Below the pieces are notes generated by a model. That model had not been told where the DNA came from and did no database searches. It saw nothing but the letters and a program-made list of their open reading frames with translations. From Rhynchosporium graminicola (lineage: Eukaryota > Ascomycota > Leotiomycetes > Helotiales > Ploettnerulaceae), in contig FJUW01000031.1 of NCBI GenBank assembly GCA_900074885.1, positions 64,634-128,633 on the forward strand: DNA of 64,000 bases, given 5' to 3'. Numbering within the stretch: the first letter of the stretch is position 1; every line of letters begins with the position of its first letter. The position numbers and the translations under genes were made by a program. This document shows positions 45,291-60,782 of this stretch, one piece after another.

Positions 45291-48200
45291 ATTACTAGTA
45301 GTTAAGCTCGTCCAGCTGATGATCCCTCCAGCTCCCAGTCTCCGACAACGATGACACCATTTGAGATAGTATCAATGATAAAGTTCTCCAGGCTATTCAC
45401 TCGACAGCTCAGCATCATATCAAAGCATTATCCGCAGTCAAGATCACAATCGCCACTTACTTACTCATACTGGGTTTAAGTGGGATGTCCCATGCATATA
45501 TACTCGCTTAGCTTCTTTCCCCGAAAGTCCGAAAAAGTAAATACTACACAAACGTACTGGGCCAGGCATCACGGAGGGAACTCGTAAAAAAGGGATTTAG
45601 GGACATAAACACCAATGCAATGCAATGTAGTTCAGTGGACGAGCCATACAAATCAAACTAGCACAGTGACACGATCAATGATCCTGAAAGCAAACCCCTC
45701 CTCACCAACCAACTTGCAAGATCAGAACTCGAGTCAGTGACTGCAGATTGTCATATGTTTCGCGAAATAACGCAACCTAATGCGATGCGATGCAGCCATC
45801 GCGGGTGATCTGCTGCTCCCTGCTGATGGCGGTATCGTCGTGCGCAGTGTGCACCGTGTGTTTCCCCATGCCATCAGATCTTACTGTGTCCGGAATTTCA
45901 TTCGAAATGAGGTATACCCTGGTCCTCTTCAATCGGCTTGCAAATGATCAAGGATATCCAGGAACATCCGATGTTTGCGTGAGCAGACATGTAAGATTGG
46001 TAAGTACTCTCTTGGTCTGACTTTTCATGTAACGCACAAACGATACTGTCCATGCGAAGCTGAGAGCATGCGGGATACCCTTATTTCTCCGAGATATGCA
46101 GTGGAAGCCTCGCTATAGGCTAGGCTTTCTATCCTGTTCTTGTTGATCCCGAGCTTCTGTTTCTCGTATACGAATGGTGCAGTGCGGAGTGTTGGGGCTT
46201 GACACAGCAACAAGACAGCCGAAGAACATGTGGAACCTGCAGGATTGAGTTAGCCATGTTCCGAGTAGGGAACCCTTATCTTCCCTTTCGATTGATAATG
46301 ACAAGCATATGCTGGCTGTAAAAGATCTCGATCAAAATAGAATTCAGAAATTAAGGTTGATCATCATCTGGGTGATCTGCAGGAAGCTGGAAGATCGCCG
46401 CTGGGTTTACCTTGTCCATTCCCGCGTGCTGCAGGGCTGGGTTGGCCGCATTTTAACTTACCGAGGCTGGACCAGTAGCCGATGCAGCTTTTCGTTATAT
46501 TGATGTGATTTCTTTCTTATTGGCAATATGAAGGTCCTCCTCCGTAACGGGGGTTGCCCTGATAGTCAATCGAGATCGATTGTAAAGCTTCTGACTGCGT
46601 TATTTCCATGATTACAGTACGAACGCGAGGCCTTCTGCAATAGTTGGTGCGCACACATCTCTAGCAGCCGCCACAGGCTTTCACTGGCTTGAGGACCACT
46701 AGCTTCCGTGACTGGAGAAAATCCATCAGTGGAAGCCCTGGTCAGAGACTGCAGCAAGTGAACGTATAATCAAACATGAAAGATACGGTTGAAATCGGGA
46801 ATCTGCTTGCTACATGCCTTTGTGATTTATGTGCAGATGATAGAAAGGCGCAGACCGTTGAAATCCATCAAGATAGAGAGACAATTTGTCAGCTAGAGAT
46901 CAGTATTTTAGTTCTGAAAATACTATGACGGATGAGGAAAAAACAGTAGGACGCGATGACATCTGTGAGATCTTACGAACAATGGTTGACTGATCCAATC
47001 GTATGGAAAAGTTTCTAGTCGGTATAAAACATCATTTCCTATCATCCTTGTCTCGGGGAATTGGACAAATGGTTCCTGTCCTAGCTTCATGCAGCTATTC
47101 TTCTCCACAGCACATCTTGCCTAACACTTTGCTTGGTAGAGACTAGAAAGGTATCAACAGCATTATTGGAGATGATGATCCAGCTTCTCTTGATCTCGGG
47201 ATCTAGTTTGGACAGAGGAGATTACGAATGGGTCCATGAACCAAAACTTGAGAGATAGCGCCGGCGTTGTGGCCCGAGTCATGCTTCGCGTGGTGGCTGC
47301 CAACCCTTCAGCCATTAGCTACATTGGTAGCTTCGTAAAATTCTGACGTGGGAAATACCGAAAACCAACGTTCTGATAGACTGCTAATGAGAACTAGTTC
47401 GTAGACTTTGTGATGAAGCAAAGAGTGACAGCTATTCAGAAAATTGTCGAAGCTTCTATCTGATGTCGTAAACAAGAGCCTCTAATCGAGCCACTAATCG
47501 TGCCGATACAGAACGGCTGTAATATAGTATGAAACAACGCGAGAAACAGTAGAAGGAGAACACATCATCGTGAAGAAAGAAATTCACAAATGTCTCGGAC
47601 ATACACGGGGTTTACACGCACATGCTCAAAGGTCCAGAAAGTAAGCTGCGAAAGATTCTATTGAACACAGGTGACTATAATACTCCTAAATCTCGACGGA
47701 GGAAAACTGACGGGGCACATCATACCCCCTATCCCACAGCATCATTTCAGTGCCAAGTGAAAGAAAGTCCGAATAGCTTCAATCTTGGCCCAAAGTAGTG
47801 CGGAAGCAGGTCCTGCGCAGTGCGTGTCTTACTCAACACTGACCAAATCATGACATTCCACATCAGGGACCTCTCCATCTTCCAACAACAATGCAGAGAT
47901 ATATTAGAGGACCTGTCTGAGGCCTCTCTCAGACGAAATAGATTGCGGGGAAACCTTGCCATTGCGTTATCGGGAAACGTGGAGGACATGATGCAATGCT
48001 GATTCTTCCATCTGGCTGGGAGAATGCTAAAGGCGGTAGGTAGGTGGAGGGTGCACGAGCTGAACCGTGCCGTCCCATTCCCTTCCTGCAGCTGCAGCAG
48101 ATCTAGATATTCCTGTCGTGCTATACAGTCTTGTGTCACTGTGTTACGGCACGTATATTTGCCGTGTGTATTGGCATGATAAGCACATCCAAACCCACTT

Positions 48201-51200
48201 AAACACAGTATCAAATCGCTCCATAGAAACAAGGGACTGGTAAAGCAGGTAACTCGGTCGCGTTTACGCTGATCCGATTCTGATGTATATGTAAGAGCCT
48301 TATTCAATTTGGATGAAGTTCCCCGCCCCCGCCAGGAGAAGCGAAAACGCGGGGAATGATTTTCTGGAGATCATTTCTTCCGTACCAAATATTGACGCCC
48401 GATTCTGAGCTCGGATAACGGTGAATGTCTTTGTCTGGACTTCTTCGATCTTACACGTTACCAGATTTCTGCTTCCCTCCTGCATCTGCCTTTTCGAATC
48501 GATGTTTTCAAACAGGGTTATGTTGGCTGCGCTATCATTACCAAGCAGACACGGGAGGGGATAATAGAGAAAGACTTCCCGTTTATGGAGGGGGGGATCA
48601 CATATACCCTTTGAAACTTGGTATAGGTACCTTGTAACCTCTTATTTCAAAGCAAAAGGTTGAGACAATGGCGCAAAGGAATCAAGGGTGACTTCATGTA
48701 AGGGCAGTTTGAAAAGCAACAATTGGTCGTAATCGCTTCTGGCAGTCCTGTTACTTCACCGCGTTCGTGCATGAGTCCTATAAAACTTCTATGGCGAAGA
48801 AGCTGTTTACTCAGCTATTAAAAGAGGCCGTTTCCAACGAGAAAAACTCCTCGGTTAAAGCAACTGAAGAAAAGGTTTCGAATTACCGTTTGGCAATTGG
48901 TGAATCTCACATCCCCTTGATAAACTCGATATAAACAGATTTATACTATCCAGACCATGTCAGCTCATTATTCTCAAAGAAGATGTGGCTGTGGCGCCTT
49001 GGCTAACACGTCCCGCCACCTGCAAACTTACACAGGCAGGAGAGAAGCTTGCATATGTAGGAACCAGAAATTTTCCGTTTCCCCTCGATGTGTGTGCCAT
49101 TGTGCTATAGACTGCAGTTAGATGCATTTCTGTCTCAACGAGATCTCTGTAAGGCTATTCGGCGATGATGCGCATGGTTCACGAAGATAGCGCTATTCGT
49201 GGCGGGCTTAGTGGGCTGCTTAGAACGAGCTCTAGATCTTGATACGCGGTCTGGTGGGATGTGGAGTTGAGGCCTAGAAAGCATGTTGATTGAGATGGGA
49301 GGGGAAAGAAACTAGGTCGGGGGACAAAGAAACGATACATCTCTCACCTGCAAGGCCCTGTGTACCAGACGTACCTTGTGTTTTGAGTCCGAGGAGTTTT
49401 CGTTCCATAGTTAGGGCAATCGGGCAAGTGATCGATCGAGACGATGACGTTAAAAAAAGCAAAACTAGAACCAGAACGAGATCAGGAGCAGGAGCAGGTG
49501 GTTCGAGCGTACATATCGGCGTAAGCTGGCTGATTTGAACGCTCGATCTGATGAGTTCGCAGCTCAATTCAACGTGGATTCAAGAAATTGGGCGTGCGTG
49601 CATAGGAAGTACATTGGCGACACGAGGACGACAGGTCGACGTTACAATGTGCTTCCGCATCGAGTAGAGAAAATGTTACTCGTGACGAATTGAGATGAGG
49701 AGAGATGCGATGCAAAGACGGTGAAGAAGCAAGTGAGAGAGAGAATGGTGTGTACCACCTGCACATAAAATTCGCAAGAGATACTCGGACGGGATGTCAA
49801 TCCGATGTGCATCTCTTAGGTGTGCTTCGCTTAGGTACTGGTCTGTAATCGAAGTATCTGTCACGTATGTAGATCCGATTTTAATGAACGTTTGTTTACT
49901 TGCTTCTTCGCCTCACCCCATTTTTCGACCTAAGTTGCGCACCATATATTTAGTAGAGTTTCGTAAATAAGAAATTAAGATAAGAATCAATCAAGCGGAC
50001 AATCTGCCTCTGTTATCTCAGAAAGCAAGAAAACTTGTTCCGCTTCCGTACATGGGATTATGCAGTCAGGGCTTAAAGAACCCCACTCGTTCCAAAACCG
50101 CTTCGACTTCCAGGAGTGGAGGCAGAGAGGATGCTCCTAGCTGTACTGCCGTGCACTGTAACGCACCGCTCTGCAGCCCGGAGATTAATATACAGGAGCA
50201 TCACAGAGAACGTCTGCACTGCACTGAAGGCGCGGATGCAGACTGGGTGGAAGACCACGCCACATTGCGGTGCAGCAGCCTGGCACGCAGTATGCGAAGC
50301 TAGGCTATAGCACTTGCTCGGGAAATCGTAAGCGAGGCTACTCTGAAAGAGAAGATGGACGAGCACAGAGAGCGAAACGAAATTGTATAATACATTGCGT
50401 GCTATTGCATACGTATATGCATGTATCTTCGGACTTACTCCTAGGAGGATGGGAAAAAGGAGGTAAGGGAATGTCTTGCAAATTCTCCTCTACGAATGCA
50501 GGTGGATTGGCGAAGAAACAATGTTTCGGTTATCGGGATTTCTTCGGTCCGCTTCGTGTGTTTGTGCTTCGGACTAGCTCGCTCGCTCGGTTGATGCCGA
50601 AATAATGCATGTTGTTGATTCTCGGAGCACGGAAAGTATTCTCAGACACGGCTCGGTATATAGCTACCCTGAAGACTTGCTTTAATTCAAGGCGCATTAG
50701 TAGCCATGTTATAAGGGTTTAAAGAAAGAGCAGATATTAGATTCGAATCATTTGCCGTAAACAAAGTTCGGGAAAAGATCTAGAGACTCGAGCGATATTG
50801 CTTAGGTGGTGGTGGCTGGGTGTTCGGTATGATGCCTGTCAGCCAGCCACGTTGCACCAGAATTCCACAGGGAAGAATCCTCGCTTGCTGAAAATGCTCC
50901 GAGATCGCCATGATGTCGTACGACCCAAAGAAAGCACACCCATATCAACTGGAGCCGGAGACAAGGTTCTCAACAGAACCCATTAAACTGCCTTGTAAGA
51001 CATAAGTGTTTCAGTGATAAGAATGAACTGCGAACGGCAGTTCCTGTTCTGGCGATGTACATGCGAATATGGATTCGAGGATCTCGAGTCAGTCGAGCCC
51101 TTGGGTTACATTCCGAAAAGGAAGGTAGGGCTTCAACATGTCTCACAGATTAGGCTTGCTAGATTCTGGAGAGTGTCCGCTCGGCGAATAACAGAGCTTC

Positions 51201-54200
51201 AGAGTCCTGATACTTGACTTCTCCAGAAGTCTGAACCTATACACTGTGGATTTGCAAAGGGCAAAAACACAAAAACTCCCTGTAGCCCACTGTGGAAGGG
51301 TTCAGATATCTGGAGAACCGAGTTATTCTTCGTCAGCGAGTTCATGGCGTCTTTGAGGAACCCTCTCGGGTCAGAAACTCAGTGACTTGACCTTTAATAC
51401 AGCCGTTGCGATTACACGTGCCTCCGGGACTCGGTACGGACGAACGAACGAATCAAAATGCTTTCGTGCCTGGTCGTACGGTCGGGAAATTGTCGATAGT
51501 GGAGATACTTTCAGGAACCGCTTATTCTTAAAGTCTGTAATCGGGATTCCGAGACCGTAATGTGTGCCCGAATCATACTTAGCAGGATGTGTCAAAAGTA
51601 ATGGTCAGGTGAGTGAGTATTAGACCTCCGGCTTGAAGCCGTGGCATACCCAAATGTTCAAATGCGAAATGTCATCTGCCGGAGACCTAACGTATCCATG
51701 CAATGTCGAGATCACATCACAGCACCATTGATTTCGTAGCATAGACGATTTGGTCAGGATCGCATTCATCCTGTCAGTGGCTTATTTGATACGATAGAGT
51801 TTCTCATTCGGAAGTTTCCATTGCACCTATTGTAGAGTAAGGGAATAGTCAGGAAGTACCTAGTTGACTAGAACCCTTACTCGAAGCCTCGGTCCTCTAA
51901 ACTAGAAGGGGGAGGGGGTTGAGGAAACTGTGTGTCTACAGTCTAGACCCCGCAACTGGTTCATGGTCCACGTTTACGGGTTGAATGCCAGCTGCTAGAT
52001 TGATGGCGGGGTATGCCTTGATTAGTAGCCAGTTGCCGACATGAAGACGTTATAGTCAGGGAATCATACAGTATCAATGCCAGGGTCCGTCTTTGTGCCG
52101 CAACCACTTCTTACATCAAATCCACTCCTTACTTGTATTTCATTGCTTGCTGGCAATCCTCTATTACTCCAGCAAACGCTACCCATGGCATAGGGAAACG
52201 GCTTGCTTGCTTGCCTGTCTCGGAGCCGGTCGCCAAAATAGACCTGTGATACTATTTAGATAAAAATACCGAGTGAGGGCCTGCTGATACACCATCTGGC
52301 GGTCGGCGGGTTCCTAATCTTCATGAAGAAATACCGCCTTGCCTGAGAGGAGAGGCAGGGCGCAGGTGGATTCATGTCAATATTCCAGCGGGCCTCTAAT
52401 ACACTAGGCTATGCCATCCCTTTTCTCGAATCTACTATACGGAATACAGGTTCTTAAAGGCGCAAACAACCAACTTCCCTCCCAATCAATTCTCGGCTCT
52501 CTTCAAAGTGCCCCACCAACCCCAGACTGGAATCCGATCTTCTATACGTGCCCTTCTTGCAGTTGGACAATTTGGAAGCGAGAAATGTAACCCCAGAATG
52601 CGGTTGACATTCATCTGATTGCTCGACTTCAAATAAGCCGTTCAAACTTTTGAAGTGAATGTATGTAGAGATTTAAACCTCGAAATACTCCGTAGCCGTT
52701 GATCAGCCATGATTTTCATACAGGGGCTACTCCCTGCCCCGTGCTGTCAAGACTCTCGTCAACCCGCCATTGACCGAACCTCTTCCTCGCTCCCGCGATG
52801 TAGCTCCCAGTACGATTGTTCTCAACCTAAATATTCAGGCTGATCAGCTTCATGATGACGGGTCCCGTCTTTTCTGTCCGTTGCACCTCTGCAACAGTTC
52901 CTGCAGTCAGTTGCACAGCAAACCCTTGGGCTGCCTGCATAAGCTTAATATCATGGTCGGGGTACTCATGCAGCGGCCCTTGTTCTAGAAACCCAACGGG
53001 TGCCAGTCGCTCTCTTCCGGCATATGTGGGAACTGGGAAGAGTATCCTGTCGTTTTGCTTCCTTCTTACTCGATAGCCTCACTCGATTCCTTGCCTTTAA
53101 GGCTTTAAGGGGGAAAAAAACATCGATTTCGCGCGTATGAAGTCGGGAGGGGGGTAAAGAGACGGTGAAGGTGGTCGAAATAGGAAGGTGAGTGATAGCG
53201 GAGGCAAACCTTGGAATGTAAAGACGTTCTTTTGCACTTGAGTTGATGCTCGCTTATTGCTTCTTGTTGATTGGTTTTGCCAAAGAATCATTCCTGCAAG
53301 TATCTTCTACACACCTACCGGCATCAAGAAACAAGCATGTCACGTACTTTGATGAAGTGTCTGCATTAGAAGAATCGGTGAGTAAAGCCCAACTGCCTTT
53401 GGTTTGTATCATGCGAGACCTTGGGATCTTCCTTCTGAATTTGACGTGAATCCCCTCAACCTCAACGACCAACTTATATAAAACCTCGGTAAGCCTTAAA
53501 ACTTTGCTTGTCATGAAGCATTGTGATACTTGACTTCATACCATAGGCTGCCCAGATCTGGAAAGGATCCGTCAGCGCTGATGCATCGCTTAGCAGTCCC
53601 TGTCCAGTACGGGTACAATTGGCGGGGTGCCCTCCCTGTGGCGGCAGTAACCGGGGAGGGGTCCGAGTCCTGGGGTGGACTTTTGGTGTGATTGATGCTG
53701 TCAATCGACTCAAACAAGCCTGAGAAAAAGAAGCAAGTGAATAGGCCTGTACGACAACTTTTTAATGACAAAATAGTAGGTATTGTGTAGAGTATGTTTC
53801 GTTCTGCCTTTTCGCTTAGTGTTACTTCTTTGCTGCACACTGTTTAGCATGAAAAAGCGTGAGGCTTCTGTACACTTGCGTACTTATGACATCGCTCCTA
53901 ATCTCTTGTGTCCTGATGTCACAGTATGACGTTGATCGTGCGAATTTCGGGAGGGATTTATGCTTGCCGTTTGTGCCATGTGTTTGAGATCTGAACTTTC
54001 CGCGAATGTGAGCTCAGTGATACGACCTAATTTACTGCTTGGCTTGTAAAGCAGGTCGTTGGCCACCCAGTTAGTTCGTTTGGAGAGAGCCTGTCTGTTT
54101 GAAGTTCATCGCGTCATATGATACCTGTCATTATATCTTGACAGCACGAACTGTTTCTTCGGCAGCCAAGTTCGAGACTACTGAATTGAAAGTGTTTTGA

Positions 54201-57200
54201 AAATGCCTTTTGAAGATCCACAGACAAGGATATCCGTCGTATTCCACAAAATCGAGTTACTCAAGCCATATCAAAAGCTACGTTTTCTATCTGCATTCAG
54301 GCTATACACAATGGGTCAATTCAGGTCTAGCTAAGGTATGCTGACAAGATTTTGCATAGAGCAAAGAACAAAGGGAATAGAAGGAATGTTTGGGTTGATG
54401 TGGTGGTACTATAGGTTGATCCTGCAGACAAGCCCTGTCGATATCAGCCATATAAGATGCTTCCACAGTAGAAGATACCGCAAAGTTTGAAATCTGTTTG
54501 GAAATTCCAATGGTATCTTGTCCTACCAAGGCAGACATTGACTGGTCTGATTGGAGGCTGGTCGATGCACTGTATTGTTAGTCTTTGCTTCCTGCGAACT
54601 CTTGGTCCGTGATGAAGCGATTGGGTCAAATGATACTGCGAGGTGGTCAGTGTTAGAAATATGTGATAGTAGTCAGGATGAAGCAACGGAATTTTGAAAA
54701 TGGAGACTAGGATGGAGAAGCAAAAAGCCACGTCTTGTGTTGACAGGTCTACATGACAGACGCACTGCACTTGGTAATACGGACATACTCCCTCCTCTTT
54801 TCCAAGTGGAGAATGTATCGCTGAAACGTCGATGAAGTGGCTAAGAAGGATATCGACACGGCAGAACAAAAAGAAGAAGGAGGAAGGTGAGCAAGATAAG
54901 AGAATGTTCAGGGGAACTTTCTGGGACTCTGAGCTGCCTTACCATTGAGTTTACACATAAACGCGCTACGTTCAATGGATAATTACGAGATTTACTATCG
55001 AGATACTCGAGCCAGTAATCGTCTCTTTGAGCTAGCTTAATCTATGTATCAGCTGACAGATACTATCTAATATGGTGTTCAACAATATCTCCCTTGACGA
55101 CCGGCCATTTGTCTCATTGTTTGACTCGTTGAAGACAATCACCAACGGCGAGGCATGTGAAGATCTGAACAGCCGAGCGAATGATGTGAGCGAGGAGGAG
55201 GTTCGCCCGTAATGTTGATCTAAGCCGGAATAAGACAAACGTCCGGTCCGGATGAATAGAGCCCGCAAGCCTGTTGGGAGATCAGGAGGAGGGGCGTCGA
55301 GCCCGACGTTTCGATTCAGTTTCATAATGGAAAAATGTCTTCATGTTTTGAAATCGAGGACGGGACAGATATACGGCTCGGCTTTTCATCGTGGATGACG
55401 AGAGAAATTGTGGTGCGGCGTGGTAAGTGGTGAAAATCGTCACCTCATGGGCCCTAAGAATAGAACCACGTTTCCGACCTGGCTTGAGCTTTGGCTGTCA
55501 ATTCTGTACAGGACAGCGTGGCTCAGTGATGATGTATGTGATCGCTCTTGTACTTGTTTCATGACTTCTAGTTCCAACACCGTTCGTTACCCATGGCACT
55601 AACGAACACACATTGAGGTATCATTTTTGGAAGACGAGGAAGAATATTGGTGTGCCGCATTTGCAATTACGAATAACAGATCTTCATCCTGGAAGATAGC
55701 GGTGAGCATCGTGGGAGAGCCAGTGTTTCTTTGCCGAGCTGCAATCGGTGTTTCGACCTATTCACCCCATCTTCTGCACATTGGCGGGCTGTGAAGGCTT
55801 CGGTAGAAGAGCCTTGTGTTTTCATCTGCAGGAACTGACGGAATGTGCTGAGAACGTGAACGATAATTGCCCGACAAGCAAGACAGCGCACGCAGCGGGC
55901 AGAATGGAATGCAGCTCAGCTCGCTAGGAGAGAAAACAGAAGGCTGCAGGATCGGGCATCCGCACACACCACATCGCAGATGGTACCTATCACGCTGCAG
56001 GAAGGCGCGGCGAACACGGACATGAAAATATGAAAGATAGCTTTCTCTCCGAATTTCTGATCATGAGACACAGCGTCCGTCTGAAATGGGAAGGACGAAC
56101 AGAGACGCGTGCTTGAATTGTGCCTTGTGCCTGTAAGCCATATTGAGCTGCATGCTGGCCACGACCATGGCAGCACAGCCCAGGAAACAAGACGGACGCA
56201 AGATGTGTAACTCACACCCTATCCTATGTACTCGAGTACATGCAGCTCTACGTTTCTCTGCACAAGATGTGTGTACCCTACACGGTGCAACGGATGTTCC
56301 CCTCCTGTTTACATGTCTATTGAAGTAGGGTGTCGTTCTTTGCCTTTCGTTTGAGTTCAATAGAGGAGTCATATCAAGGTCAATTGGCGAACCCAATTTC
56401 ATCGAAGGAAGCCAATAATAGATAGAGTTTCCCCTTCCCACCCCAAAGAAGAGAGTGCAGATAGGATCCGACAAGGGGAGAGGCCCACCTGCCGTCGCCG
56501 ACAGTTCGGTTTTACTGTTCTTCTCCACATGAGATCGAGTAAGTTGATGCCGCGGCGTTCATACTGTAGGAGACTATTCATCCAGAGCCTTTAGCGAGAA
56601 CGTTGATCTTGGCGTACGCTAATTCTCCATAAATACGGCATCGTGAACTAATTCGCTGATCGAATACAGTAGTTTACCCCGGCACAATACTGTGGCTTGG
56701 CCAGGAGTTCTAGAACCTGTGAGATGTCAAGCAGGTTCGTGTACTAAGTGAAGTGCTGTACCAGAGTGAAAAGAGTGATCTGCCGTGGCCGCGGTGGAAG
56801 ATTCCGAGCATGATGAATTTGGGCTGCCCCTTTATCATTAAATCAGGACGGAATTTCTCTGTTGCAAGTGCCTGCTTCTATAATACTACGGTTCCATGAA
56901 TCCCCACCTCTGATCCGCATTCGGTATCCTCAGTATCTCTCCTCTATTCTCCTTCTCAATCCTGGTTGTCTCGAGGCAACTGGGATTACTCGTGAGCAAA
57001 ATAAGGGCAGGGTTTACGAGCCGTTTTGGGGAGCCCGGGGAGCTGGGTCTTCCCTACTGTTTCGGTGGGCCTGTCATATCGTGTCATGTCATGTCATTCA
57101 TGTCTACCTATGCCATGCCATTCCATCATACCAGCACAATTGTAATTCGCTCGCTTGGGGATGCATCCGAAAAAGCTAATTCTTACGTGTATTACCTTCC

Positions 57201-59858
57201 TGTCCACTTCCGTCAACTTTCCTCGGTTCGTTCTCCAATAAAGCTCTAATCGTGAAGCTGGAGTCATCAAACGTTCAAGTTGGGAAAGGCTGGGAGGACT
57301 CGACACCAAGAACGGCAGTTGAACTATTCCGATAATGCTGTGCCTCGGCCGTGTCTTAAATCCGTAGCATCCTTGAGCTTACCGAGTCTTGGAAGGGGTT
57401 ATCGGAGGAGGCTCAGTCGACCTTAAGGTAACTATCCAGAAGGAGGCTTCGAGACAGCTGAGCCTCGCCGAAGGTAAACGGGTTGAAACTACTCAGGTGC
57501 AAGCCTTTCACTAATATTTACACAGCTCCTTAACCCATTTGTTCGGTTGAAGCATCGTCATTTCAAATTGCAAGTCTGTTTAGTATGAACTGCGATCGTG
57601 AGATAGACTTTGATAGGATCGGGCAAGATTAAGTCAGTCATCCATGTTGAGACATCGTTACTTCCCGACATCTATCAGCCCAGTACGACATTTGTACATT
57701 CTCGTGCGATAGGGGTCACAACGATTACGACACAGCTGAGTCGTAAGAGGAGGGGCCGCAGTCGCCGCATCACGATAATCCCCCACCGGCGTGCATCTCA
57801 ATGACTCTCCTTCCTCCGGTGAAGAACGAAAGAGGAAGAGCGAGCAGTTGTTTCTCCAGACCCATGGCAGACATGTTTTTTCGCATTGAAACATCATCAC
57901 CACTGAGATCATGGTCGTCCAGCGCTGGCCAATTAGACCCCTAGGTACAAAGCCGTTACGCCAAACATGCCTGGGTACGCATGACGATAATTATACTTTT
58001 GCGGTGTCGTGCAGCAATAATCAAGGTTGTGGAATATCTGTGTTCATAGCCGAATCCATTTCTGGACCCTTAGCGACTGACAATATTTCTATCTTATCGT
58101 CGGTTCCGTGTGTAGTAAGTAATATCTTGTGCCAGCCTTGTTGATACCATCAGCGGTATACTCAAGTCTTGTTGTTGACGAAACCTTTTCGGGCCGCCTC
58201 CTCGGCTCTTCTAAAATGAGTTTGTCTATCCCGTCCCCCTTTCGATCAGGTTTCGCCATTTCGGGAGAGCCTGCCGGGGGCGGACGGAAGATCATCTCTT
58301 GCTACCCCTGCCAATGTTACCTCGTTATGTTCAGCTATACCGATTCCCATATCTTGTTACCACCATGCCCTCGCATGGTGCTGGTACTCGGGTAGTATCG
58401 TGACGTTCTTATTCGTGACCCGGCCGCCTCTCCCATAGCACCACATTTACTTACGCTTTTTCACTTCACTTCCCCTCTACAGTGATCATCATCGTCTTGA
58501 GTCAAGTGTATTTGCACTTCTTCTTGTTACACTTCGCTTGCGCTTGAAGTTTAGCTCAGACTTGCGGGGAATTCCATCACATCTCATCTGTCCTATTTTA
58601 CGGACAAAAAAACAAATACAAAAGCAAAAACTTTTCAGCACTGATCTGATTCAAGCACGGAGGCTTCCACGCACCGCACCCTATCTGCCGTCCGAAAGAT
58701 CCAATGGCAGTCCGAGGGGCGATTCGTAGTGGCATCGTAACGTCGTAGTATTCGGGGTAATATTTCCTTTCAGATCCAGATCCACGGCAAACTTGGCTTT
58801 TATATCTACGAAGATACGGTATGATATGTCGGTTTATAAACGGACCTATTGCCTTATGATGGGGGCTCTATAGAGGTCCAAGTGAGCGGCGAACATATCA
58901 CGATATTGCTATCTTGCTGCTGTCCTTTCTATAGTTAGGTTTCGGCTCTGTACAGTAAGTAGTCTTTAGACTTTGAGGGGTTCCCTTTCTTTTCTCGCTG
59001 GCCCTTCTCCAGGCGTGCCGTTGCGGGATCCGGAACTGCATGGATTAAATACCCCTAGACAGACGGTACGTACCAGTCGAAACGTGACTCTCCTACTTTG
59101 AAGCTGTCGACAGGCATGAAGCTCTACAAAAGGAAGACACGCAAGGGGTACCGTGAGCAAGGGACAAGGAAGTCGGAAATGGTCCTTGCTCGCGTACTCT
59201 TCCCTCCGAGTCGCTTTGCTGTTGGCTGTTGGATTTCGGCTTCTGGGAGTGGTGTAGGAAATGCGCTGACTGGCTGGGCTGGATAAAGTGTAGTTATTAT
59301 CGAGTCTCGACTTATTATTGGATGGAAAGGATGAAATGCACTCGTTCGATTCCTCGATCTCTTCATTGATAAGCCAATGACCATTTATCAGTGCGGTTCA
59401 GCAGTCCATAGGAAACCTTCTGCTGCATAAGCATTAAGCATAAATCCCTTGCCAGTTCAGGACTTATGATTCAATAGATCTCGAAGTAGAGAAACAAAGA
59501 TTATCGAACCTTATTGTTTTGACCATAGGTTAGTTACTGTACTTCCGCACCACACGGCCTCGCCTTTAGTGATGACTACCATCAAATTCAGACAGTCCAT
59601 CAAACCTGACAGCGCTGATGAGCAAGTGGCAGCCACTCTCCACAGATGAGCGTGGTTGACACGCCGGAGCTACTCGAGCACCCTACAGTACAACTGGAAT
59701 CGAGCGATTTCGGATTGAAGGCGCTGGAAAAGGAGGCCTGAAGCCACTCACTATGCCTCTTGTGGTCCACTGTCGCTCGCTGTTACCTTGGTGAGAAAGC
59801 CACTTGGCGCTACGCTATTCAGACCACTTCAACGCTCTGCAGCTCACGGAGATCGTCC

Positions 59859-59880
59859 GCATTTGCATTTGCATTTGCAT
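59859..59880. repeat. GCATTT hexamer, nearly 4 copies
   Basis: Three perfect GCATTT units and a partial fourth, in the far upstream region of the C2H2 gene. Confidence 0.85.
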
Positions 59881-60759
59881 TCACATTTACCTACGGAAGG
59901 TACTGAGCATCACTAATTAATCTACCTAGGTAACTAAGAGTACCTAGTATCTAAGATAGCTCCGATCTCGATGTTGGTTAGCCCAGGGCAGCTTTCCTTT
60001 GCCGTCTGCCGTTACAGGGACCCCAGCTCGAACCTAGCTTCCAGTGGAGTTGCCCTCCCTGGCTGGTCTTTTTGGACTCCCCCGGCTACTCTGCCATCCC
60101 TGCCTCCCCCTGTCGCACACTACTGCTCCCTTCCCCTGTCCTAATCCCTATCCCTACTCCTAGCCTGGGCTTCGACTCTGTATCCTGATCCTAGAGTCCT
60201 AGAACAGCCCAATTAGCTAGCAATGGCATAACCCGCTGCGCTTATCTTGCCCAGTTGGATCATCTAGATGTCGGCTGAGCAAGCCACTATCTAGGACTAG
60301 GCTGATTGTCGTTAAACTGCTAGACGTTCGGCTAGTCTATTTAGATCCAATACCAACTACTTCTAGTCTCCGACCTAGTCACTGCCCCTGCCCCTGACTT
60401 AGCTGCTGCATGCCCGCACCAGGCCTGCCTGTATCGTCGTCTCCGTACACTCCTCTGTATAATTGTCAGAAGAAGGACGACTAAAGCCACTTTAGGTAGG
60501 CACCGTACCGTACCTGAGTGGATGACGAGAAGTGCCTACTTGCGTACCGTTAGTGGAATAGGTACTGCACATGTTTGGTACCCTTACCCGAGCCTACCTT
60601 CCCTACCTACCTACCTAGCTTCCTTCCACCATAATCCCGACCTAACATCACCATCACCATCCACCATCACCACCACCCCTCTACCATGCGCTCTACATGC
60701 ACGCACGTACGCCCTCTGCAGCTCAAATTCTTGTTCCTGTTCCTGTTCCTGGTCTACTT

Positions 60760-60782
60760 CAGTCAGTCAGTCAGTCAGTCAG
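60760..60782. repeat. CAGT tetranucleotide repeat
   Basis: Nearly six perfect CAGT units, followed by GGACA units (60781-60792). Confidence 0.88.

Larger units (their letters stand above)
38291..59850. other. About 21 kb without a recognisable gene
   Basis: Balanced composition, no repeats of note except a CATTTCATCA triplet, and no open frame beyond 186 codons. With roughly 20 kb read in six frames, frames of 150-190 codons are about what chance gives. I looked for conserved motifs (kinase, P450, reductase, transporter, NRPS/PKS, transposase, integrase, zinc cluster) and saw none. Small intron-rich or noncoding genes could still be present. Confidence 0.45.

Noticed and set aside
47747..48307. 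Minus-strand open frame of 186 codons, longest in the gene desert.
   Set aside because: Cys/His/Trp-rich with no domain, signal or membrane pattern. A frame this long is plausible by chance in tens of kilobases of six-frame reading.
52827..53514. Two minus-strand open segments that seemed to join into a two-exon gene.
   Set aside because: On rereading base by base, the downstream segment is broken by a stop and a frame change near 52990, so the junction does not give a continuous frame.
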